Assembly: GCA_000151295.1 (NCBI GenBank)
Contig: GG745346.1
Coordinates: forward strand, 228,531-292,530
Source of the DNA: Allomyces macrogynus ATCC 38327
Lineage: Eukaryota > Blastocladiomycota > Blastocladiomycetes > Blastocladiales > Blastocladiaceae
Direction: 5' to 3'
DNA: 64,000 bases
In this document: one piece after another, positions 32,874-40,362 of the stretch
Numbering within the stretch: position 1 is the first letter of the stretch
Layout of the letters: the number at the start of each line of letters is the position of its first letter
The notes under the pieces: model-generated
The model's input: the letters and a program-made list of their open reading frames with translations, nothing else
What the model was told of the DNA's origin: nothing
Database searches by the model: none
Position numbers and translations under genes: made by a program

Positions 32874-33405
32874 GGTGCAGAAAGAGGAGGAGGAGAGAAG
32901 TGGATTTGCCGAAACGGCGGGAAGTCGGTCTATGGTTGGGGTCTATCGAATGCGCAAAGAGGAGGTCTAATGGATCGGCATGCGGCGCGTTTCGGATGAC
33001 TTGGGTTGGAGAGAGCAAGGACAGTCGAGTTGGGCGAGAGGCCCGGCTATCACGAGCAGAATGCAGCAAGTCGCAGCGTTGTTTCGAGCTGCTGGCGGGA
33101 TCGGTAGCGGTGCGCAAATGGAGGGTCGCTTTGACGCTCAACGACACATAACGCGGTCCCGTGGCTCGATTTATCATCGTTTCATGCTCTTCTCTTTTCT
33201 TTCCGTTCTTTGCGTTCCCTGCACGGCCAACCAGCACCGCCCATTCACAATCCGCCAAAATTGCACCACAGCAACGAATGCCAGGGCACGTACCGCGCCC
33301 GCGATTCCCTGTGGCCCATCGAGTCCATCACACCCGCCGTGCGCCGGATTCAATTAGCGTTGCCATTGTGCCATCCCTGACCTCGGGCAGCAATTCCAAA
33401 ACCGA
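32874..33405. other. KEX2 upstream region and MCU 3' side, no other gene seen
   Basis: The sequence next to KEX2 is C/T-rich on its coding strand, as expected for a 5' leader. I searched it by eye for an exon encoding a signal peptide and found none that is convincing. Confidence 0.5.
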
Positions 33406-34759
33406 TCAGCTCTGCTGCTTCCCCGCCGCTGCTGGCGGCACCGCGACCGGCGGCCGGAACGTGGGCGCTGCCGCCGACTCGCCCTCGGCCCCCTCGACGG
33501 CTGCCATGGCGCCATCCACCTGGCCGTACTCGGCCTCGACGCGCGCGAGCGCCACACGCGCCGCGTTCAGCGCCTCCGCGTCGGCGCACAATTGCCGCAC
33601 ATCGAGCTGTGCGCGGCGGTACAGAGCGGCTTGCTTGCGCGACACGTGCAGGTCGGTCATGAGCTCGTAGGTGTAGTCGCGGCGCGTGACCGTGTAGAAC
33701 ATGTACCCGAGAATGCCGGTGCCGAACGTCACGAAGTAGGAGATGGGTTCCATGACTGGGTTCAGGTGGGGTCAGTTTGAGTCGGGGAGGGCGGCAGGCG
33801 ATGACGGCGTTTAGGTACCGTCCCACGAGTACTCCCACCAAGTCAGCCGCGCCATGAGCCCCCACTGCGCGCACAGCGCGCCGAACCCGCCCCAGACAAG
33901 CAAGTTGGCCGACCGCAATGCGCGCGTATCGCACTGCTGCTTGAGCGCGACGGCCGCGTCGACCTTGGGCGTCAGCATCGTAATCGTTTCGCGCAGGGCC
34001 TTGGCGCGCTCTACTCAGAACACATCATCAGCGAAACGTCCGCATTGAATCAACCGCACAGCGCATCGCGCCCGTACCCGTGAGCGACGGCAACTCGACG
34101 ACAATCGTGCGTTTCCCATGGTCCAGCACCAGCTCGAGCTTCATCTCGTGCCGCAACCCATCGGCGACCACGTCCGCAAGCGGCGTACTGCGGCACCACC
34201 GCACGCGCTCGGCACTGGACACCGAGTAGATGGCCGCGTGCTCGGCGCCCAGCTCGCTCGCAGCATCGACCAGGAACGACTCGACGGGCCGCGCCGGGTA
34301 GAGCTTGATGTGCAGCGTTGCACCCCCGTCAGCTTGCGGGACCGTCAGGACCGACGGCAAGTGCGTGCCGAGATCGTATTGGATCGCGGCCGCAGCGTTG
34401 GCGGGGATCGCGGTCAGTTGCGATCGTGGCGGGACAGGAGTCGTCGTGGACGCGGCGGCGGCGGCCGCAGCGGCGGCGTCAGTCGTCAGCAAACGGCGCG
34501 CGGGGTGGAAGTGTGTCGCGGAGTGCTTGGCCCCGAGAGCGGAAAAGACGACAGATCGGGTCGAGGACGTGGCCGGTCGTGTCAGCGCGCGGGTCGTTGT
34601 CGTGGCCAAGTGCCGCACGGCGAACCGAGTGACGGGTGCGACGCCGTGGCAGCCGGCGGCGCGCACCGACGGCAGTGCGGCGACGTGCAGCGCTCGTGAA
34701 AGCATCAAGTTGGGCGTGGCGGTGGTCGCTGTGGCAAGCAAGCGGCAAGAGATGAGCAT
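33406..34759 (-). CDS. MCU: mitochondrial calcium uniporter pore subunit, 407 aa
   Basis: Forms the Ca2+-selective channel of the mitochondrial inner membrane. Three exons: 34078-34759, 33819-34010 and 33406-33755; introns are 67 bp and 63 bp, and the frame closes exactly. The first ATG (34759) begins a long Ala/Arg/Thr-rich presequence. The matrix N-terminal domain includes VLTVPQADGGATLHIKLYP. A coiled coil follows (ERAKALRETITMLTPKVDAA), then TM1 (NLLVWGGFGALCAQWGLMAR), the signature [20 protein letters not shown] spanning the second splice, and TM2 (GTGILGYMFYTVTRRDYTY). The selectivity-filter Asp and Glu of WDxMEP are present, with Val in place of the usual Ile. MCU is patchy in fungi and is known from early-diverging lineages. 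No MICU or EMRE partner is seen in this window. Confidence 0.93.
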
Positions 34760-35506
34760 CGCCTGCTTGTGTCGTCGATGGCAGCACAGCAAGATGGACA
34801 ACAACAGATCTCATGCCATGTGCCTAGAGCCCTTGGTGTCGTATTGCTTCACAAATCATGAACTGTGGCCGACCATGACCGGCAAGTCTTGCACTTGCAC
34901 GCAGATCGAGTTTTACCTGGACTCTGGAAATCACTTCCCCTGCGGAGAGCCGTGGCAATGGGCTTGCATGAGGACCAGCATTGTGTATTTCAATCTCCAG
35001 CGCAGCATTTCCCAGCCATGTTCCGTGATTCGACCGAAATCTTGACGCAGTGATGTTTCATGCCGTGCGAAATGGATTTGGCAAACCGAGAGAAAAGCAT
35101 CAAGCTGAAGCCAGAACCATGCATGAGGTGGAATGACGCGACGTGGTTAAAGTGGTGGTGGATGAGGGAGGAGAAGCGTGCATTACAGAAGACACTCGCC
35201 TTTCATTGGACTAGAGAGAAAAGAGAAACTCGTCAGTCCAGTGGGTTGCACCACGTCAGAAAACCACTCGAGACTCGTGCCTTCGCCGAGAGTGGCAGGC
35301 CTTGCGCGCCAGTTTCGTCTGGTTCTGCCGTCGTGCGCCAAGTGGCGAGCGTGGTCTCAACACCGTGAGTCGCTGCAGCAAGGTGCGACAGTGGGAAGAG
35401 GTGGACATTTCACGCAACAACCAGAGCGGGAGTAGTGTTGAAGCCGCAAGGAAGGGACAATCACAAAACATGGACAACTGATCTGTTCATTACATTTTGC
35501 GCAGAG
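34760..35506. other. intergenic, no gene seen
   Basis: Less GC-rich spacer between the 5' side of MCU and the 3' end of a GRDP/SUMO-like gene. No element recognised. Confidence 0.5.
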
Positions 35507-36331
35507 CTAAAAAACGCCCACGGGACGAATCGACGCTTCAATCACATCGCCATCTGTAATTCCACATTCGGCCAATGTCCGCGCGTCATTGAGCCTTACG
35601 CCGTCGAGAGCAAACAAGGTCTCGAACGCGGCCGAGCCGCCCAAACGATGGTAATCCATCTTGAGCTTGCGGACCGTGTCGTTGGGGTTGACCGTGACCT
35701 TGATGTCGTTGCCACGCGAGTCACTAATCGACAGCGCCAAGGTCGGCGTCCTGCTCTTGCTGATGCTCCTGCGCGACCGCAGGGGAGACGTGGGCAGAGG
35801 TACATAGTAGGGCGGCGGTGACAGTGATGCGTCTGCTTCCTCGGGTTCTGGCGGCTCGCGCGCGGCGCGTCGCTCAGCCCAAATCAGCGCCGGCGGCTCG
35901 CCCCACCGCGCGCGGTAGCACGTTAGCGTGTTCTTGAGCCGGCGCTGGCGGTTCGGCGTGTCGGCGTCCCAGTCGCCTTTTGGCTCGTAGTGGATCGGGC
36001 TTGGCAAATGCTCGTTCATGGCCGCGTAGGCGCGCGTGTCGAGAATGTGCGCGTGCCAGACAGCGTCGATGACTGGACTTGGCGAGAGCAGGAGCGCTTC
36101 CGCGTCATTGTGCACGACCTTGAGAATCAGAAATCGGCGATATTCGCGCACGGCCAAGGCAATGTCGGCCTCGTGCACAGATGCCTGCGGGTCGTGCCGC
36201 AGGTTCACGGCGAGCTGCGCCAGATTCAGCTCGTGCTCGAGAAAGTCGACGGCGGCGCCGACGTTGGGCAAAGGGGCGGGAGCAGCATCGACGTCCGCTG
36301 CGTCCCAGAAGTTGCTTGGTCGCGATACCAT
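35507..36331 (-). CDS. intact GRDP-like/SUMO-like fusion protein (copy C8), 274 aa
   Basis: The cleanest member of the family, single exon, chosen start ATG 36331 (context ACCATGG). An in-frame extension to 36700 would run into the inverted repeat and is rejected. Residues about 28-150 form the GRDP-like region: VDFLEHELNLAQLAVNL, LAVREYRRFLILKVVHND, LSPSPVIDAVWHAHILDTRA, NRQRRLKNTLTCYRARWGEP and PALIW. A Pro/Ser linker with basic residues follows (150-195). Residues 195-270 are a SUMO/ubiquitin-like fold: TLALSISDSRGNDIKVTV, TVRKLKMDYHRLGG, FALDGVRLNDARTL and CGITDGDVIEASI. The C-terminus VGVF lacks di-glycine, so the domain is a built-in module rather than a processed modifier. Function unknown; a ubiquitin-pathway link is inferred from the fold. 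Confidence 0.85.
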   Translation of the reverse strand: MVSRPSNFWDAADVDAAPAPLPNVGAAVDFLEHELNLAQLAVNLRHDPQASVHEADIALAVREYRRFLILKVVHNDAEALLLSPSPVIDAVWHAHILDTRAYAAMNEHLPSPIHYEPKGDWDADTPNRQRRLKNTLTCYRARWGEPPALIWAERRAAREPPEPEEADASLSPPPYYVPLPTSPLRSRRSISKSRTPTLALSISDSRGNDIKVTVNPNDTVRKLKMDYHRLGGSAAFETLFALDGVRLNDARTLAECGITDGDVIEASIRPVGVF

Positions 36332-36596
36332 GGTGATGCAGCGTCGGTTGCGGGCAGCTGAGCGGGCAGTTGGACAGGAATGTATTGCAAGGAGCCGTTG
36401 AGCACAAGAGTTGCAGCGAGGAATGAACCGGACGGAGAGCAAAGTGAGGCCGAATCGCAGAGCCAGATGGGGCCGACGCCGCCGGCGCAGCGAGCGCAGA
36501 GAGCCAGGCACCGGCGCCCAACCCATTGGCCACGTCACTCGCACGGACCTGGGCCTTGCTCCACTTGCTGCCAACCTCCACAAGGGGCGTACCATA
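36332..36596. other. upstream region of C8
   Basis: Short 5' region between the C8 start and the left inverted repeat. Near the ATG the C8 strand reads CAACTGCCCGCTCAGC. A similar CAACTGCCCGCA appears upstream of copy C1. Confidence 0.45.
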
Positions 36597-36850
36597 ATCC
36601 CCACCGCCAAATCACGAAATCCCACCTTCCACGCCACACAGGCATACCGGTTCCCCACCCCCCAGCAACACATACGCGTACTAGGTTCCCCACCTTCCAC
36701 GCCACACGGGCACGCCAGCTACCCCACCCCCCAGCATCATCCATGCAGGCCAGAATCCCCACCTCTCAAGTAATTCACAACCGTCAGGTTCCCCACCTCT
36801 CACGCACGCACAAACGTCGTGTCCCCCACTGCTGCAAATCACTTGAACAA
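36597..36850 (+). repeat. left inverted-repeat arm
   Basis: Reverse complement of 38597-38848 with few mismatches. Long stretches are identical, including CAGCATCATCCATGCAGGCC and TCAAGTAATTCACAACCGTC. Arm identity argues for recent origin or gene conversion. Confidence 0.9.
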
Positions 36851-36896
36851 TCCAGGTTTTCCACCGCCCACACACAATTTTTCCAGAATCTCCACC
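36597..36896 (+). repeat. phased array of TTCCCCACC-type motifs, about 34-bp period
   Basis: A 9-bp core related to TTCCCCACC begins at 36597, 36618, 36651, 36686, 36720, 36755, 36789, 36822, 36857 and 36888. The eight central intervals are 33, 35, 34, 35, 34, 33, 35 and 31 bp, while the sequence between cores is unrelated. The spacing is close to three helical turns plus a third. The array runs slightly past the arm into the interior; the right arm carries the mirror array. Confidence 0.8.
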
Positions 36897-37223
36897 GCTC
36901 ACTCCCAAAAGCTTCCTCAAGACAATGAGGCCAAAAATGAAATTACTCCACAATGCCATTTTCCGTTTTTTACATGCGTCACCCCCTCGCTCATTTTCAA
37001 TAGTATATTTTCAAGTATTTCCGCCACACTTGGCGCGCCGCTTCTCCGTTTCATGATGTGTCAGTCCTGGCCACCCACGTCAGAGAAAGGAACCACGCCC
37101 CATCTTCAACAGCTCAGTTCAATCGAGTCCGCTGTTGAAAATACAATAAATACCCCCACGATCTGTGCTCGGTGTGACTAAGAAGCAGAAAGAGTCCCTT
37201 TGAGCAGAGTTCACTGAATCAAC

Positions 37224-37797
37224 ATGGCTTCACGAGCTATTCAAACCAACTCAAAAGGCCCAGGCCGCCCAGCTCGAACGTTTGCCGCCCCTGCTCTCAC
37301 TGTTCTCAAGGCCCCAAAAATATCAAGCGCAGCACCCATCGCGCCCTCGATAATTGAAGGGGTAACAGTTGGCCCCACTGGTGTTGCTCCACCTGCAGGC
37401 ATTCTGTCAGTTGCAGGCCAATATCAATTTTCGGTTGTGAAAGACTCTGACTCTATTGCAGTGCATGCTGAAACACCGGATTTACCAGCGCCACGAGCGC
37501 ATATTACCCAACCATTACATTCTGTTCCACGGTAATTCCTTTTCTAACGCCGCCCCTGTATTTCTCATGCCATTCTCATGCCATCTTATTTGCTACTCTG
37601 CTAGGAATGAAGCCCAAGGGTGGGCGAAACCATTTCCTCTTGAGTTTGAACGATTTCCCAGCTTTTTTGATCAATCAGGCCACGATTTTACTCTCCAGAA
37701 ACATTTCACTCGTCCTGGCGTTCGCTACGTCACGTCCTGGGCCATCTGCACTGCACCTGGACACATGCGCAGGTTGCCTCGCCCGCACACCAATTGA
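37224..37797 (+). CDS. small spliced protein with AT-hook-like motif, 166 aa, inside the inverted-repeat element
   Basis: Two exons, 37224-37531 and 37605-37797, around a 73-bp intron (GTAATT ... CTGCTAG with a CTAAC branch-like site). The join is in frame. The ATG follows an AT-rich stretch near 37140 (ACAATAAATACC) that may serve as core promoter. The N-terminus SRAIQTNSKGPGRPARTF carries a GRP core flanked by basic residues, as in AT-hook DNA-binding motifs. The rest includes VAGQYQFSVVKDSD and AKPFPLEFERFPSFFDQSG and matches no family I know. It is the only plausible gene in the element; a role in binding the arms is speculation. Confidence 0.5.
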
Positions 37798-38596
37798 CGT
37801 CGATACAGGCTGGAACACTGGGGGTCCCACTGCAGATGTGTATCTTTGGGCATATTTCGTTGCACAAAACTCGCAACCGAGGCTTGAATTGGTTTACTTG
37901 ACGTGAACGTGTCCATCATGGAACAAGATGGAGCTTGTTCATTGCCACCCATGTACATGACCCAAGGAGGGCATGCCACATGATTTGGACCTGCATTCAG
38001 AGAGGACCACGAGTGAGCGAATCATGAAGTGGAAAACGTGAAGAGGGCCCGTGGTTTGGGCTAGTGCAATCCGAGCTGCAGCATGATGGGTACCAGTTAT
38101 CAGCCATGACGATTTGGGTTCAAGAATGGTCTGGGCGACCGAAATCCGCCAACCATCACCTTGCCACCATCCCATTGGACCCAGCAACCCCTGATTCGCG
38201 ATAGCTCATATTTGATGACGAGTGGGTACATACTTTCGTGGTTTCAGGTTGTCCTTGGGCCTTTCATCGATTGCTAACCTGGTGGCTGTATCATTATGTC
38301 ATCGAGCGGTCATGGGATGAGCTGCAAGAAATGAAAATTTCGCGTTGGGATTGGTTATCCGGATGCGTTACTTGGGAGGGCTGTTTGCTCCTGCGGTAAT
38401 CGGGCCTGACACAAGCCCTCAGTGAGACACGGGCGTCGCCATGCTCATGTTGTATCACTAATGAAATCTCTTCCGTCCTCGCTTGTAACCACTATTCCGC
38501 GCGCCCTCGCTGCAACAGAGGCGATTTGGATATGTAGACATGAGATGATTGGGCTCAACATTGTGGGACAAACTGTTCGACATATGTATGCGCGTG
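37798..38596. other. element interior, no gene seen
   Basis: Right part of the element interior, less GC-rich. No transposase-like or other coding sequence is recognised. Confidence 0.5.
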
Positions 38597-38848
38597 TTGT
38601 TCAAGGGATTTGCAGCAGTGGGGGACACGACGTTTGTGCGTGCGTGAGAGGTGGGGAACCTGACGGTTGTGAATTACTTGAGAGGTGGGGATTCTGGCCT
38701 GCATGGATGATGCTGGGGGGTGGGGTAGCTGGCGTGCCCGTGTGGCGTGGAAAGTGGGGAACCTAGTACGCGTATGTGTTGCTGGGAGGTGGAAAAGCCG
38801 ATTTGCATGCGTGGCGTGGAAGGTGGGATTTCGTGATTTGGCGGTGGA
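38597..38848 (-). repeat. right inverted-repeat arm
   Basis: Mirror copy of the left arm, carrying the same phased motif on the opposite strand (GGTGGGGAA-type cores). It ends at GCGGTGGA just before the truncated GRDP/ubiquitin copy C9. Confidence 0.9.
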
Positions 38849-38868
38849 AATGATTTCGCCCTCCGCGA

Positions 38869-39442
38869 GCACTGCCCACATCAACCTCGCCATCCGCGAG
38901 TACCGCCGGTTCCTGGTACTCAAGGTCGTGCACCATGACGACCACGCGGTCTTGCTCTCGCCAGGCGCTGTCGCTGACGCTGTCTGGCACGCGCACATTT
39001 TTGACACGCGCGCCTACTTAGCCATGAACCAGCGGCTCCCGGTCTGGATCCATCACGAGCCCAAGGGCGCATGAATTGCTGGCCACGTGAACCGCGCGCA
39101 TCGATTTGAAAACACGCTCGCGTGCTACTGCACACCGTGTGGTGAACCGCTGGCGCTGATTTGGGACGAGACGCGCAGAACACGGCCAGTGCCAATGGAC
39201 CCTGCTCCGCCTGGAGCGCTGATGCAGATCTTTGTCAAGAGTTTGGCGGGAAAGACCGTGATGTTCAAGGTCGAACGATTGCTCATCCAAATCTCTTGAT
39301 TGAAGAAAAAGAAGGTGTTCCACCTGCTCAACAGCGTCTGATCTTTGTGGGCAAGCAACTCGAGAATGAGAGAACGCCCTCGGATTACAGCTTCTCGAAG
39401 GAGAGGACGATTCATTTGGTTCTTCACATGACGGGCTGTTGA
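38869..39442 (+). pseudogene. 5'-truncated GRDP-like/ubiquitin fusion (copy C9)
   Basis: It begins abruptly after the inverted repeat with INLAIREYRRFLVLKVVHHD, then LSPGAVADAVWHAHIFDTRA and WIHHEPKGA. A TGA at 39072-39074 stands where other copies have Trp. The same frame continues: [24 protein letters not shown] and a ubiquitin start [19 protein letters not shown] frameshift near 39280 leads to [20 protein letters not shown], then [15 protein letters not shown]. The ubiquitin part is close to canonical ubiquitin but ends MTGC rather than RGG. With no N-terminal part, one stop and one frameshift, it is dead as a fusion protein. Confidence 0.85.
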
Positions 39443-40362
39443 GCGGCAATACGTTTCGCCTGCGATTGGCCGTTTATGATACTCAGATTGGCGTCTGCTC
39501 ATTGCTTTTGCACCCGAATCCGCGTTGCAACAGAACGTTTGATACACTGCCATTCTCGATCATCCACGGGAGTGCACATGGGAATAAGAGAGATTGCACA
39601 CAATCGGGTCAACGAACAACACTCCACGTGGCAGAGACAGCAACCGAGACAGGTGCAAGTCTGAATGCTGCCACTCTGTGCAAGTGAGCGCACATCCATT
39701 GCCGTCGTCATCACATCTTTAAGTCAGTGACGACGCTCATTTGGCTGGTGGGATCAGGACCCTCTCCATTATTTGGCGCGTGGACTGATTTGCAATCTGT
39801 GCGGCCCATGCTTCACTTATGTAGGGCTCACGTCGACACCAGGCCCCATCACGTGCGACAGCTATGCTCAGACCGATACTTTTGTAGCCTTCAAGCTGCC
39901 CAAGTTCTCGAATGGGCGTTTCCTCTGCCGGCGGGCAATACGGCGCTCGACATCACGGCGGTTGAAGTCTCGAAACCCGAACCGCTGACAGACGCTACGC
40001 ATCCGGTCTGCGTTCTGGCGACCCCGTCGGATCTTCCATTCCCAGATACAATTACATAGATGTCTTTCCATGCTGTGACCCTTGCTGGAAATGGAACTGT
40101 CGCAGCGGTGTCGGCGCTCCCGTGGAGTATCAACCGACCCAGGCTCAACCACTGCTTTGTATCATTTGTGTTCCGCTGATGATTCCCATTCTCTCGCACC
40201 ATCCGTAAGCACGAGCCAAAGTAGATTTACATATTTGCCATACAACACACGGGATATGAGAGATGGGCATCAGCGCAACCAACAACAAATCAACAAAGGC
40301 AAAACCGACAAACCAACGCCGCGACTGCAACCGCGACCGCAATTGTAAACCGAAATCCTCTT
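39443..40362. other. intergenic with a possible degraded coding remnant
   Basis: Mostly featureless. Around 39790-40059 two frames joined by one shift near 39918 read like protein (LTSTPGPITCDSYAQTDTFV, then FPLPAGNTALDITAVEVSKP, ending at a TAG near 40057). I do not recognise the family, and no start or splice signals are clear. Confidence 0.35.

Larger units (their letters stand above)
36597..38848. mobile_element. putative terminal-inverted-repeat element, 2.25 kb
   Basis: Two nearly identical 252-bp arms in inverted orientation (36597-36850 and 38597-38848) bound an interior with one spliced small gene. It sits between two divergently oriented GRDP/UBL genes. The right arm ends about 20 bp before the first recognisable residues of copy C9, whose N-terminal part is missing, so insertion or rearrangement broke that gene. 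No transposase is recognised and no clear target-site duplication could be read at the edges (ACCATAAT on the left, AATGATTT on the right). It may be non-autonomous or of an unknown class. Confidence 0.6.

Noticed and set aside
32874..33258. Upstream frame with a Leu-rich stretch (FGKSTSLLLLFLH) as a KEX2 signal peptide
   Set aside because: No ATG close enough in frame, and no convincing splice pair would join it to the prodomain.
36332..36700. N-terminal extension of the C8 protein by 123 residues
   Set aside because: The extra frame runs through the inverted-repeat arm and has no family similarity; the ATG at 36331 has a good context.
36597..36896. Regularly spaced short repeats resembling a CRISPR array
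   Set aside because: Only a 9-bp core repeats, the array is mirrored in an inverted repeat, and the window is eukaryotic with introns and no cas genes.
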